Assembly (NCBI RefSeq): GCF_000685035.1 | Contig: NZ_BAYB01000032.1 | Coordinates: forward strand, 1 to 64,000 | DNA from: Paraburkholderia ferrariae NBRC 106233 | GTDB lineage: Bacteria; Pseudomonadota; Gammaproteobacteria; Burkholderiales; Burkholderiaceae | DNA length: 64,000 nucleotides | Direction of reading: 5' to 3' | Shown: piece after piece, positions 52,008-61,462 of the stretch | Position numbering within the stretch: position 1 is the stretch's first letter | Layout: the number at the start of each line of letters is the position of its first letter | Translations under genes and position numbers: made by a program | Notes under the pieces: generated by a model | Databases searched by the model: none | Told to the model about the DNA's origin: nothing | The model's input: only the letters and a program-made list of their open reading frames with translations

Positions 52008-53618
52008 ATGCCGCCCAACCTGCCCAATCCGTCCACCCCCTCCGCCTCGGCCGCCAGCGCCAAAGTGGCTTCGCATCCGCACGGCACCCCAGCCTCGCCT
52101 GCCGGCAAGCATCCGGCGCCACCCTGTACGCTGGTGATCTTCGGTGCCGGCGGCGACCTGACCCAGCGCCTGCTGATGCCCGCGCTCTACAATCTGTCCG
52201 TCGATGGCCTGCTCGACGAGGCCATGAAGATTGTCGGCGTAAACCATGGCGAGCGCGAGACGAAGGCATGGGCCGACGAACTGCATGACGCGCTCCAGAA
52301 GTTCGCCGCCGACAAGGCCAGTACCTTTCACGCCGGTAAGCTGGACGACAACGCCTGGAACTGGGTCGCGCAGCGCCTGGACTATATCGCCGGCGACTTC
52401 GAGGACGACGGCCTGTATCGACGTCTCGCCCAGCAACTCGACGGCACGACGCGCGGCAACGTCGTGTTCTATCTCGCGGTAGGCGCGCGCTTCTTCAAAC
52501 CGATCGTCGAACGCCTGGGCCGCGCCGGCCTGTTGAAAGAGGACCGCAAGGACGGCGGTCCGTTCCGCCGCATCGTGATCGAAAAGCCTTTCGGCACCGA
52601 CCTTGCTTCGGCACGCGATCTGAACCGGCATCTGCTGAGTTTCGCAAAGGAAACGCAGATCTACCGCATCGACCATTTTCTCGGCAAGGACACCGTACAG
52701 AGCATTCTGGCCGTGCGCTTCGCCAATGCGTGGTTCGAACCGGTCTGGCGCCGCGAGTATATCGACAGCGTGCAGATCACGGCGTCGGAAGTGATCGGGG
52801 TGGAGGAGCGCGGCAACTTCTACGAACAAACGGGCGCCTTCCGCGACATGGTGCCGAACCACCTCTTCCAGTTGCTCGGCATGATTGCGATGGAGTCGCC
52901 CAACTCGTTCGACGCCGAAGCCATACGCAACAAGAAGGCCGAAATCTTCGAGGCCATCCAGCCGCTCACGCCGGGCGACGTGATCTTCGGCCAATATGGG
53001 CAAGGACCGGCGGGCGTAGCTTATCGCAGCGAGCCCAACGTCGCGAAAGACAGCCCTATCGAGACCTACGCCGCTGCAAGGGTGCAGATCGACAACCGGC
53101 GTTGGGCCGGTGTCCCGTTCTATCTGCGCACCGGCAAGCGTCTCGCGGCGCGGCGCACCGAAATTTCGGTGCAACTGAAGAGCGTGCCGCTGCGCGTGTT
53201 CCGCGGGATGCCCATCGGTGTACCCACGCCCAACGTCCTCACGCTGCGCATCGATCCTTCGCATGGCACGAGCTTCGATTTCAACGTCAAGACCCCGGGG
53301 CCCGTCATGCAGATCGGCGCGGTGCAGTCCTCGTTCGATTACGATGCGTTCTTCACCCAGGCCGCCAATGTCGGCTACGAAACGCTGCTCTACGACTGCA
53401 TGCTCGGCGACGAAACGCTCTTTCAACGTGCCGATAGCATCGAAGCGACGTGGGCCGCGGTGAACGGCGTACTGCATCCAGAGAGCGGCAGCGCGATTCC
53501 GGTGCACGGCTACGCCGCGGGCAGCGATGGACCAGCGCAAGCCGACGCCCTGCTCGCGCACGACGGCCGCGCATGGCGCGCACTGACTCAAACGAGACCG
53601 GGCAAGACGTCACAATAG
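52008..53618 (+). CDS. zwf: Glucose-6-phosphate 1-dehydrogenase
   Basis: A 536-residue enzyme that makes 6-phosphogluconolactone and NADPH at the head of the Entner-Doudoroff/pentose-phosphate route. FGAGGDLTQRLLMPALY is the dinucleotide motif and YRIDHFLGKD the active site near residue 219. It has an extra Ala/Pro/Ser-rich N-terminus of about 40 residues; whether that is translated is uncertain, but the first clear ATG is at 52008. It is followed after 37 bp by a ROK polyphosphate-glucokinase-like gene, so glucose phosphorylation and oxidation are paired. Confidence 0.95.
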   Translation: MPPNLPNPSTPSASAASAKVASHPHGTPASPAGKHPAPPCTLVIFGAGGDLTQRLLMPALYNLSVDGLLDEAMKIVGVNHGERETKAWADELHDALQKFAADKASTFHAGKLDDNAWNWVAQRLDYIAGDFEDDGLYRRLAQQLDGTTRGNVVFYLAVGARFFKPIVERLGRAGLLKEDRKDGGPFRRIVIEKPFGTDLASARDLNRHLLSFAKETQIYRIDHFLGKDTVQSILAVRFANAWFEPVWRREYIDSVQITASEVIGVEERGNFYEQTGAFRDMVPNHLFQLLGMIAMESPNSFDAEAIRNKKAEIFEAIQPLTPGDVIFGQYGQGPAGVAYRSEPNVAKDSPIETYAAARVQIDNRRWAGVPFYLRTGKRLAARRTEISVQLKSVPLRVFRGMPIGVPTPNVLTLRIDPSHGTSFDFNVKTPGPVMQIGAVQSSFDYDAFFTQAANVGYETLLYDCMLGDETLFQRADSIEATWAAVNGVLHPESGSAIPVHGYAAGSDGPAQADALLAHDGRAWRALTQTRPGKTSQ

Positions 53619-53655
53619 GCGCTTCACAGCGCACCCTTTACCGAAGGAGGAAAGC

Positions 53656-54516
53656 GTGGCAAGCACGACCCGCAAAACCAGCACCGCGACAAAGCGCACA
53701 GGGCGCACGCTGCGCGCAACGCCAGCCAGGCAGGGAAAAAGTAAGGACATCGAAAATATCCTCGCCATCGATATCGGCGGAACGGGCCTGAAAGCGGCCA
53801 TCATCGACGCCCAAGGGAACATGCGCACCGAACGCGTGCGCGTGCCGACGCCGCATCCCTGCCCGCCGGACCTGCTCGTCGAAACGCTCTGCAAGCTGGT
53901 CGAACCGCTCGTCAAAGCGCATCCGCCCACTCACGTCTCGATCGGCTTTCCCGGTTTCGTGCGCGACAATCGCGTGTTGACCGCGCCGAATCTCGGCCCG
54001 CAAGGCTGGAACGACGTGCCGCTCGCGCAAATGCTGGGCGAGCGCCTTGGCAATCCGTCCGTGCGCATCATCAACGACGCGGAAATGCAGGGCTTCGCCG
54101 CCATCGAAGGACAGGGGCTCGAATTCGTATTGACGCTAGGCACAGGCGCCGGCACGGCCCTGTTCCGCGACGGCGAACTGATGCCGCATCTCGAACTCGC
54201 GCATCATCCGGTCAGCAAGAACCGCACATACGACGAATACATCGGCGATGCCGCCCGCCGCAAGGCCGGCAACAAACGCTGGAACAAGCGTGTCGAGAAG
54301 ATAATTAGCATTCTCGAATCGCTCGTGCATTACGACAAGCTCTGGATTGGCGGCGGTAATGCCGCGCGTCTCACGTTCGATTTACCGCCGAATGCGGCTA
54401 CCGTACCGAACGAAAGAGGCATTGAGGGCGGAGCGCGTTTGTGGCATCCGCTTTCGGTCCGGGAAACGCGGCAATTGCCGGAGGCCACGCAGCGCACGGG
54501 TATTTTTAGTCGATGA
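53656..54516 (+). CDS. ROK-family polyphosphate glucokinase-like protein
   Basis: A 286-residue sugar kinase. AIDIGGTGLKAAI and LTLGTGAGTALFRDGE are the phosphate loops; the motifs LELAHHPVSKNRTYDEYIGD and DKLWIGGGNAARLT match polyphosphate glucokinases more than ATP-dependent ROK kinases, which carry a CxCGxxGC zinc motif that is absent here. The GTG at 53656 has AAGGAGG upstream. Paired with zwf, it would give glucose 6-phosphate from polyphosphate plus glucose. A basic N-terminal extension of about 30 residues is unusual. Confidence 0.88.
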   Translation: MASTTRKTSTATKRTGRTLRATPARQGKSKDIENILAIDIGGTGLKAAIIDAQGNMRTERVRVPTPHPCPPDLLVETLCKLVEPLVKAHPPTHVSIGFPGFVRDNRVLTAPNLGPQGWNDVPLAQMLGERLGNPSVRIINDAEMQGFAAIEGQGLEFVLTLGTGAGTALFRDGELMPHLELAHHPVSKNRTYDEYIGDAARRKAGNKRWNKRVEKIISILESLVHYDKLWIGGGNAARLTFDLPPNAATVPNERGIEGGARLWHPLSVRETRQLPEATQRTGIFSR

Positions 54517-54664
54517 CCATGCTGCGCCATTTGGAGAACTGCTGCTGCAAGCAGGATCGGAAACAGTCTCCGTCGAGAGCGGGCAGATGTATCTTGCGCT
54601 GGCGGGGACCGCCCACGCCGTCCTGCCCGGCAGCCACGGCACGCTCGTCATCATCGACGTCTAA
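54495..54664 (+). pseudogene. Possible C-terminal remnant of a cupin-like gene
   Basis: A frame overlapping the kinase gene's 3' end reads VDDHAAPFGELLLQAGSETV and MYLALAGTAHAVLPGSHGTL, ending at TAA at 54664. The pattern suits the last strands of a cupin fold. No start or upstream part exists, so it is probably the 3' end of a lost gene. Confidence 0.3.
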
Positions 54665-55305
54665 AGTTCACTTCCCGCTTCGCTCTTCCGGTTGCGCAAG
54701 TAGCCGAGCACCAGCCCGGTCAGTTCGGCTTTCAGGAGCGGCGCGTCGAGTTGCCCGTTGCGTGCAGCGGCATGCACTGCCCCCTCCACTGCGCCAGCCA
54801 GCACCCACGCCGCCACTTCGTCACCCGCGTCGCCTTCGCGCCCGGATGCGAATTCGATCACGGCCCGATAGGCACGCCGGTACGCTTCTTCGAAGTCGCC
54901 GTAGTTCGTGCGCGCCAACAGCGGCACGCCGTCGATCAGCACACGATGCAGCGCCTGATTTTCGCTATGCAGGGCAATGATGCCCGTCACCAGATGCGTC
55001 ACGCGTTGCGCTAACGACATGGCCTGCGGCCCTTTCGCCGGCGGCGCCAGCGCATCGAGCACCGCGTCGAGGTGGCGTTGCCGGATCACCTCGGCCAGCG
55101 CGAGCTTGTCGGGGAAGTACTGATACAGCGAACCCACGCTGACGCCGGCCACCTCGGCCACCTCGTTCGTCGTAAAGTCGGCCCAGCCTCGCGCCGCCAG
55201 AACGCGAATAGCCGCATCGACGATCGCATCGACCATGGCCCGCGACCGCTGCTGCCGCGGCGGCCTCCGCAAGACGACAGGTTGCCGTAAAACGCGAGTA
55301 GCCAA
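54661..55305 (-). CDS. TetR-family transcriptional regulator
   Basis: A 214-residue TetR protein. The N-terminal HTH is about residues 25-70 (AIVDAAIRVLAARGWADFTT, then VSVGSLYQYFPDKLAL). TTG at 55305 is chosen as the start because GGAGGA lies seven bases upstream; TTG at 55320 is the alternative. Divergent from the DinB-like gene; a GTATCA/TGATAC inverted repeat lies in the gap. Confidence 0.9.
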   Translation of the reverse strand: MATRVLRQPVVLRRPPRQQRSRAMVDAIVDAAIRVLAARGWADFTTNEVAEVAGVSVGSLYQYFPDKLALAEVIRQRHLDAVLDALAPPAKGPQAMSLAQRVTHLVTGIIALHSENQALHRVLIDGVPLLARTNYGDFEEAYRRAYRAVIEFASGREGDAGDEVAAWVLAGAVEGAVHAAARNGQLDAPLLKAELTGLVLGYLRNRKSEAGSEL

Positions 55306-55332
55306 AGCCGTTTCCTCCAAGCCAGAATATGA

Positions 55333-55351
55333 GTATCAATTCGCATGATAC
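55333..55351. promoter_or_regulatory. Candidate TetR operator
   Basis: GTATCA (55333-55338) and TGATAC (55346-55351) are separated by 7 bp, 28 bases before the TetR start and 66 bases before the DinB-like start. The form and position suit TetR autoregulation. Confidence 0.5.
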
Positions 55352-55416
55352 ATGGACAAGAAACGGCCTTCTATCAGGCGTAATAAGACTTTAATCAGGT
55401 TTATGAGGGAACCCCC

Positions 55417-55947
55417 ATGAGTGCCAAAATGCTTTTGGCTTCGCTATTCGAGTACAAGACCTGGGCCGACGAGAATCTCATCCGCGGACTGCTTGAAAAC
55501 GAGAGTCTGGCTCACGACTTCAAGTACCAGACGGCAACGCGAATTTTCGAGCACGCGCACATCGTCGATTGCCTGTTTCAGGCGCATTTGCAGCGTAAAA
55601 ACCATTCGTACTCGCGCACCGAGTCTGATGAACCGCCCGATCCGAAAGTGCTATTTGAGAGCATCCGGAATCTCGATCGCTGGTATGTCCACTACCTGGC
55701 GAATCTCGACGAAGCCGACTTGAGCGAAGCCATTACGTTTTCCTTTACCGATGGCACGACTGGCACCATGACCCGCGAGGAAATGCTGGGGCACCTCATT
55801 GCACACGGCGGATATCATCGCGGCGAGGTGGGTCAGATTCTGACCCAGCTTACGGGGTCTTCGCCGCGCGACACGTTCACAGGGTTTCTTCATGAAGTCG
55901 AGCCGCAGCGGAGTGTCGGTGAGTCTCCCGGGAAACACCGCAACTAG
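55417..55947 (+). CDS. DinB-family protein (putative metal-dependent thiol transferase)
   Basis: A 176-residue four-helix DinB-fold protein. Candidate metal ligands are the histidine in IFEHAHIVDCL (about residue 48) and two in LIAHGGYHRGEVGQIL (about 130-134), matching the conserved His triad of the family. AGGG precedes the ATG. DinB-like proteins can act as low-molecular-weight-thiol transferases in Gram-positive bacteria; the role here is unknown. Divergent from TetR, a likely repressor. Confidence 0.9.
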   Translation: MSAKMLLASLFEYKTWADENLIRGLLENESLAHDFKYQTATRIFEHAHIVDCLFQAHLQRKNHSYSRTESDEPPDPKVLFESIRNLDRWYVHYLANLDEADLSEAITFSFTDGTTGTMTREEMLGHLIAHGGYHRGEVGQILTQLTGSSPRDTFTGFLHEVEPQRSVGESPGKHRN

Positions 55948-56069
55948 CCGCGGCTGCCCGGTTCGATGTCCGCAATAAATAGACTCCGTGCCCGCACCGT
56001 TGCAAGTTGACTGTAGGGCGCGCGCGATAGCATCCCGGGAGTGCATTCGATCCTGAACCCACTCCTTCG

Positions 56070-56524
56070 ATGAATCACGCCCGCGCCTTTTTCGACGAAC
56101 TCAATCGCCACTATCTGGACCTGCTTCGGGACGAGGGCACGCTCTATTGGTCTACCCACACCGGCCAAAGCGACGCACACGACGCTTTGGCCGCCGCTTC
56201 GCTCAAACGCAAGATGTTCGCGGGGGATGCCTCGCGTCTGGTACAGGTGCGCGAGCATCTTGCGAGGCTCAATGCCGCGGAGGCATCTCCCGCCCGGGAC
56301 ACGCTGATCGGCGGCTTGCGCGGATGGCTGAAAGTTCTCGAAGCCAATGCAACGGGCAGCGAACGCGCCGCAACACTGCTGTCCGAGCTTCTCGAACAGG
56401 ACCGGGCGAACTCGACTCCTCGATTACGATCGTTCACGGCGCACAGCGGATTGCAGCCAACGACGAATCGTTAGCCGCCTTGTACGCGGCATTCGAACGC
56501 TGGATTGAAAGCGCGCGGCCTTGA
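56070..56524 (+). pseudogene. Truncated gene with M3-type peptidase-like N-terminus
   Basis: The frame starts MNHARAFFDELNRHYLDLLR and continues LYWSTHTGQSDAHDALAAAS, an all-helical pattern like the N-terminal domain of M3-type oligopeptidases, to LSELLEQDRANS near residue 115. The frame then changes, and a tail (IAANDESLAALYAAFERWIE) continues in another frame to 56524. The zinc-binding HExxH domain is absent. The whole is too short for a peptidase, so a deletion and frameshift are likely. Confidence 0.5.
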
Positions 56525-56542
56525 AGGTGTCCGCAGCAGTAT

Positions 56543-56714
56543 TTAGGAACCCGAATTCAAAAGGGCGCCGCCAATCGTGCCGTCATCGGAAAGCACGAGC
56601 CGCCAGATACTCGATCCGCGCTCGTGCCTGGCCAGATAAACGTCCCACCCCTGATTGCCGACACCGATAAAACGCAGCGATTCCAGCGGACCTGGCTGGT
56701 CGAGCGCCGCCTTG
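56543..56714 (-). pseudogene. C-terminal gene fragment
   Basis: The minus strand reads SKAALDQPGPLESLRFIGVG, then WDVYLARHERGSSIWRLVLS and GALLNSGS to a TAA at 56545. An in-frame TAG lies directly upstream. The pattern fits the end of a beta-rich secreted domain. Parent family unknown. Confidence 0.4.
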
Positions 56715-57075
56715 CTCTATGACCACGCCGGGGACCATGAGCCGCGCGATCCCGACAGCCGGCTCGGCGCCCGGGCTGGTGGAATCCCGTGGCGCCACTG
56801 CCACGCGTCGACGGTAACGCCGACCTGCACGGTCTCGAACCCGAAGAGCGCAAAGTCTGGTTCGACCTCGATGAGGGTGTCGCCCATATGGCGGTGCCTG
56901 GTACGACGCGTGTACGCAAGACCCGCCTGTGCGAGGTCCTGGTCGCCCAGGATACGCGCCTGCAGGAAATCCTGAACGCGGCGAAGGACCGGGCCGCGTA
57001 ATCCCGCGTTCGCTGGTGGCGCGCGAGGTTGCACGGATGCACAGAGGGAACTACAACGCTCACCCCGGCATCACC
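56715..57075. other. Gap with no recognised gene (decay zone)
   Basis: About 360 bp between the gene fragments and the rhodanese gene. Short open frames on both strands show no family motif and no good starts. Probably further relics of lost genes; no terminator for the leftward operon was identified. Confidence 0.35.
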
Positions 57076-58662
57076 TCACGGCGCCAGCGGACGAAACGCG
57101 CCGCGCTCCTGCTCATCCAGTTGCGCGACCAGTCCCAGTTCCCACTCGAGATAGGCGCGCGATGCCGCCTTGTTTCCCGCATGCCGGTCATGGACGAAGA
57201 ACAGAAAGTCGATCCGCTCAACGGGCGTCAACCCTTCCGGCGCGTGGCGCACCTCCCCGCCGTGCGCCTCCCACGCTGCGAGGCCGCCCTCCAGCACGGT
57301 GAATACACGCCACTCCGTCGACGGCAGATCCGCCACCGCCCATGCGGCGAGACGCGGATCGTCGACGATGAACGTGACCGCTGAGCCGGATCGGCCGAGT
57401 GCATCGGCAATCCGCGGACGGATCGACCAGATGCTGCCGGGCACGTGGCCCGCGAGCCATGCCGCGCTCGCGCGTAGATCCAGGACCGATGCAGTTCCAT
57501 TGGCGAGACGTCGACGGAGTTCGTCTGCCGAAACCGTCGGCAACGCGACCGCGTTGGGCGCACTCGGGTCGGACAGCGCGAGCCCGCTGCGCAGGCCCCC
57601 TTCGAGCACCCACGCCTCGTGCCCAAGCTGCCTTAGCCAGCTCGCAGTGACGGGCGCACGTACACCGTCGCCGTCGTCGTCGTCGAACAGCACGACGATC
57701 GCGTGACGCACACCGATGTACTGGTCCGTCGCCTGCTGCAACTGTCCGCCGGGCGCGTGCTGCGCGCCCGGAAGCGTGCCGGCGGCGAACTCCTCCGCCG
57801 TGCGGACGTCGCACAGGTAAACGGTACGCTCGCCCGCATCGACCCAACCGCGCACCGTGCCGGCATCGGCCCACTGCACGCCGGCGCGCTGCGCGAGCGC
57901 GCGCGCCGCCGCGATGTGCTCCGGCGTGGCGCGCACCTCATCGCGATAGCGGCGTTGTTGACCGCGCTCCAGCGGCAGGTCGGCGAGCGACCATCCCTGC
58001 GTGCCGTTCTCGAGCGCATACACCGGATTGCGCACCCCGAGATTCAGCAGCGTCTGCGCGCCGATAATGCTGCGCGTGCGACCCGCGCAATTGATGACGA
58101 TCGGGGTATGGTCGTCCGGTACGAGCGAATCGATCCGCAACGCGAGTTCGCCGTTCGGGCAGCACGCCGCACCGGGAATGCTCATCGCGGCGAATTCGCT
58201 GACCGGACGACCATCGAGCACCACGGGCGGCTTTGCCGAGCGTTGCCATTCCAGCAGCGTCGCGGCGGACACATGCGGCGTGTGCGCGACCGTCTCGACG
58301 AGTTCTCCAAACGCCTTCGATGGCACGTTGACGCCTTTGAACAATACGAGTCCGGCTTCCTGCCAGCCGCGCACGCCACCTTCCAGCCGATGCACAGCGG
58401 TGTAACCGAGCCCGGCAAGCCGGGCTGCGGCCGCGCGGGCCGGCCCACGTTCTCCGTCGTCGTCATCGAAGAGCACGATGCGCACGCGGCGGTTCGGGGC
58501 GAGCCGCCCCACGTCGCGCTCCAGCACGCTATACGGCAGCGGCACCGCGTAGAACGGGTGGCCTTCGCCATACTGCCCATGCTCGCGAATGTCGAACAGC
58601 GCGATTTCGCCGCCATCGTGCAGCCAGCGTTTCAGGGTTGCTGCCGGGATCGTGTGGGTCAT
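57076..58662 (-). CDS. Multi-domain rhodanese-like protein (four domains)
   Basis: A 528-residue protein with four rhodanese-like domains (about residues 5-110, 128-230, 265-370, 385-485). Just the second has an active-site cysteine, C192 in NCAGRTRSIIGAQ; domains 1 and 3 have acidic loops (VLFDDDDGERG, VLFDDDDGDGV) and domain 4 FIVDDPRL. The other domains are probably structural or regulatory. A C-terminal helical tail (AYLEWELGLVAQL) is shared with the partial paralogue at the right edge. The ATG at 58662 is chosen over one nine bases upstream. It is the last gene of the sulfonate-type operon and could handle released sulfite or sulfane sulfur. Confidence 0.88.
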   Translation of the reverse strand: MTHTIPAATLKRWLHDGGEIALFDIREHGQYGEGHPFYAVPLPYSVLERDVGRLAPNRRVRIVLFDDDDGERGPARAAAARLAGLGYTAVHRLEGGVRGWQEAGLVLFKGVNVPSKAFGELVETVAHTPHVSAATLLEWQRSAKPPVVLDGRPVSEFAAMSIPGAACCPNGELALRIDSLVPDDHTPIVINCAGRTRSIIGAQTLLNLGVRNPVYALENGTQGWSLADLPLERGQQRRYRDEVRATPEHIAAARALAQRAGVQWADAGTVRGWVDAGERTVYLCDVRTAEEFAAGTLPGAQHAPGGQLQQATDQYIGVRHAIVVLFDDDDGDGVRAPVTASWLRQLGHEAWVLEGGLRSGLALSDPSAPNAVALPTVSADELRRRLANGTASVLDLRASAAWLAGHVPGSIWSIRPRIADALGRSGSAVTFIVDDPRLAAWAVADLPSTEWRVFTVLEGGLAAWEAHGGEVRHAPEGLTPVERIDFLFFVHDRHAGNKAASRAYLEWELGLVAQLDEQERGAFRPLAP

Positions 58663-58742
58663 GCTTCGCATCCGTCGTGCACGGTCGATTGCCCGCGCGA
58701 GTGTTCATCCACCTCCGCGCAGATATGGCGCGGGATCTCCAT

Positions 58743-59789
58743 TCAATTCTTCGACGGGATCGGCCAGACCGCTTTCTGTACGCCGTTGAACTGCGGATCG
58801 TATTCGACGTCGACCTTCACTTTCTTGTGGATCGCGTGGCCGTCGTACAGGATGTCCGCGATGTGCTGCTCTTCGCCGATCAGTCCCGCGTCGAACTTCA
58901 CGAAGCTGCCGCTGCGCACCTGATACTCGAACGCGGCCCGCTCGTCGGAGACCTTGAGCGTGTCCTTCAGGACCGCAATCACGTCGTCGCGATGCGCGTC
59001 GTGCCACGCCCAGTAGCCCGACATGCGCGAAAAGAAGTCCTGCAGCGCGGCGACCTTCGCCGGGTCTTTCAGATCGGCGGATGTCGTGGCCCACACGTTG
59101 AGCGCCGGAATCTGCGTATCGCGATCGGTCAGCAGGATATGACCCGCGCCCGATTTGATCGTGGGCAGGATCGGCCCGAGCGCGCCCGCGTACACATCCA
59201 CCTCGCCGGCGTTGAAACCGGCCGCGGAGGTGGCGCCATCGGCGAACTTGACGGGCTCGATGTCCTTTTCCGTGATACCCGCCTTCACCAGCGTCGCGAG
59301 ATATTGCGAGTGGTTGTAGCCACCATAGTTGTAGCCGACCTTGTGCCCCTTGATCTGCGAGACGCTCTCGATCTTCGAGCTGGTGCGCACGGCCGTCACG
59401 ACCGGAGGGTAGTCCTTCGAGTAGAAGTTGCGCCAGCCCGCGACGATGTGCAGCGGCGCAGCGTCCTTCGTCCATTCGGTGCGCGCGTTCGACTGTTCGA
59501 TGGTGAGCGAGGTATCGCCCATGTGACCGAGGTCGATCCGGTTTGCGTACAGCGCCGACAGGTTGGCGGCAGGCCCCGTCAGCAGCACCCATTCGATCTG
59601 GTACGGTGCGGCGTTCACCACGCCGGATTTGCGGATCAACGCGGGAAACGCCGGATCCTGATAGGCGATCACGAGCTTCGTGTTCTTCAGGTCGGGCGGA
59701 TTCTGGGCGCTGGCATTGCCGGCGAACCCGAGCGTGGCGGTAGCGAGCAGGACAGCGACGCCCGCACGGAAGATGTTCTTCAGCGACAT
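58743..59789 (-). CDS. Sulfonate-type ABC transporter substrate-binding protein (SsuA/TauA-like)
   Basis: A 348-residue periplasmic binding protein. The signal peptide (residues 1-28, ending NASAQ) precedes KLVIAYQDPAFPALIRKSGV. The pattern GHMGDTSLTIEQ, then GHKVGYNYGGYNHSQYLATL and SAAGFNAGEVDVYAG matches the aliphatic sulfonate/taurine/nitrate binding group. AAGG precedes the ATG. It lies 32 bp after the ATPase gene and 80 bp before the rhodanese gene in the same operon. The ligand is probably an organosulfur anion; nitrogen-containing anions are an alternative. Confidence 0.9.
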   Translation of the reverse strand: MSLKNIFRAGVAVLLATATLGFAGNASAQNPPDLKNTKLVIAYQDPAFPALIRKSGVVNAAPYQIEWVLLTGPAANLSALYANRIDLGHMGDTSLTIEQSNARTEWTKDAAPLHIVAGWRNFYSKDYPPVVTAVRTSSKIESVSQIKGHKVGYNYGGYNHSQYLATLVKAGITEKDIEPVKFADGATSAAGFNAGEVDVYAGALGPILPTIKSGAGHILLTDRDTQIPALNVWATTSADLKDPAKVAALQDFFSRMSGYWAWHDAHRDDVIAVLKDTLKVSDERAAFEYQVRSGSFVKFDAGLIGEEQHIADILYDGHAIHKKVKVDVEYDPQFNGVQKAVWPIPSKN

Positions 59790-59821
59790 ACGGTACCTTG
59801 TTCGAAGGATGGAAAAATACG

Positions 59822-60559
59822 TCAGGAAAGGCTCTGCGAAAACTGGCTGAGCAGATCGCGCTTGAGTGCATTGAATTCGGGCGACGTGACGTCGCGCTCC
59901 CGCGCGAGCTCGACACGCGTCTCGTGACAGATCCGCCCTCTCGCAAGAATCACGATGCGGTCCGCGAGCACGAGCGCCTCGTCCAGATCGTGCGTGACGA
60001 TCACGAGGCCGAACCTGTACTTCGCCCACAGCTTCAGCACGAGGCTCTGCATGCTGCGTCGGGTGAATGCATCGAGCGCGCTGAACGGTTCGTCCAGCAG
60101 CATCAGCTCCGGACTGCGATAGAGCGCCCGCGCCACCGCCACGCGCTGCGCCTGACCGCCGGACAGGTTGACGGGCCAGCTTTCCAGCTTGTCCTCCAGA
60201 CCGACGTCCTGCAGCGCGGTGCGGGCACGCGTGCGTGCGTCGGGCAGCCCGGCCTCGTTCAGCAGGACGTTCTTCCACACGCGCAATGCCTGTATGAGGC
60301 GCGGTTCCTGAAACACCACCGACGTATTCCGCGTGACTTCCGCGCCGCCGCCCGATGCGGACTCCAGCCCGGCCAGCAATCGCAGCAGCGTGGTCTTGCC
60401 GGTACCCGATGGCCCGACGAGCGCGACACACTCGCCCTTGCTCACCGAGAAGTCGACGTTGTCGAGCACGGTGTGCTCGCCATAGCGCTTTCTGACGCCC
60501 GTCAGTTTCGCAACGACGGGCGCCCGGTCGATGGCCGGTGCGGCAATGACTTCAGACAT
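59822..60559 (-). CDS. ABC transporter ATP-binding protein (SsuB-like)
   Basis: A 245-residue ABC ATPase. Walker A GPSGTGKTTLLRLLAG is near residue 50, the signature LSGGQAQRVAVARALYR near 134, Walker B LMLLDEPFSALD near 155 and the switch His in VTHDLDEA. Overlaps the permease gene by 8 bp. It energises uptake of the ligand carried by the binding protein at 58743. Confidence 0.93.
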   Translation of the reverse strand: MSEVIAAPAIDRAPVVAKLTGVRKRYGEHTVLDNVDFSVSKGECVALVGPSGTGKTTLLRLLAGLESASGGGAEVTRNTSVVFQEPRLIQALRVWKNVLLNEAGLPDARTRARTALQDVGLEDKLESWPVNLSGGQAQRVAVARALYRSPELMLLDEPFSALDAFTRRSMQSLVLKLWAKYRFGLVIVTHDLDEALVLADRIVILARGRICHETRVELARERDVTSPEFNALKRDLLSQFSQSLS

Positions 60560-61391
60560 GGTTGCCCCTCCACGCGAGCGCCTTGCGTTCGACGTAGCGC
60601 AGCAGTGCGTCCACGCCGATTCCGAGCAGCGCATACACGAGAATGCCCGCGATGATGATGTCGGTGCGCTGGAACTGGTTCGCGTTGTTGAGGATGTAGC
60701 CGATGCCGGCGCTCGCATTGATCTGCTCCGCCGCGACGAGCGCGAGCAGCGCAATCGCCGCGGAATAGCGCACGCCGACGAGGATGCCCGGCAGCGCCAT
60801 TGGCAGGATGATGAGACGGATCTGGTGGCGCCGCGACAGGCGGAAGGTTCGGCCGAGTTCGAGCAGCTTCGGATCGATGCCGCGGATCGCGTGATAGGTG
60901 CTCAGATACATCGGCGATAGCGCCGCACCGGCGATCAGTGCAATCTTCGACACTTCGCCGATGCCGAACCATACGACGAAGATCGGCACGAGCGCGATGA
61001 ACGGGATCGTGCGCAGCATCTGCAGCACGCCGTCGAAGCCGCGCTCGGCGGGTTTGCTGAGGCCCGCCGCGATACCGAGCAGCAGTCCCGCTCCGCCGCC
61101 GATCAGGAGCCCGAGCGCCGCGCGCGCGAGCGAGATCTTCAGCGCGTCCTGCAGGTCGCCGGACTGCCAGAGTTCACGGAACGCAGCCAGCACGGATGCC
61201 GGCGAAGGCAGCACGAACTCGCTCGCCACGCCAAGCGACGATGCCGCCTGCCACAGCACGATCAGCAGTACCGGCACGACGGCGCGCCAGGCAGGCTCCC
61301 GCAGCCCCGACAAGCGGGCGGAAGGTCGGGCAGGCGCCGCGGAAGGTGCCTCGGAAGGCGCCGCGGTCAGGGTCGATTCTCGGGAAGACAT
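60552..61391 (-). CDS. ABC transporter permease (SsuC-like)
   Basis: A 279-residue permease with five to six membrane segments. Features are the N-terminal segment VVPVLLIVLWQAASSLGV and the region LGLLIGGGAGLLLGIAAGLS. The EAA-type loop MYLSTYHAIRGIDPKLLELG contacts the ATPase. GAGGA precedes the ATG at 61391. It follows the flavin monooxygenase gene after 71 bp. Part of the organosulfur uptake system. Confidence 0.92.
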   Translation of the reverse strand: MSSRESTLTAAPSEAPSAAPARPSARLSGLREPAWRAVVPVLLIVLWQAASSLGVASEFVLPSPASVLAAFRELWQSGDLQDALKISLARAALGLLIGGGAGLLLGIAAGLSKPAERGFDGVLQMLRTIPFIALVPIFVVWFGIGEVSKIALIAGAALSPMYLSTYHAIRGIDPKLLELGRTFRLSRRHQIRLIILPMALPGILVGVRYSAAIALLALVAAEQINASAGIGYILNNANQFQRTDIIIAGILVYALLGIGVDALLRYVERKALAWRGNHV

Positions 61392-61462
61392 ACGTGTCCT
61401 CGTTCAGGTTAACCGGATCGCAGCCAGCCATGCGGCTAGCCGCGCATCACACATGCTGGCGC

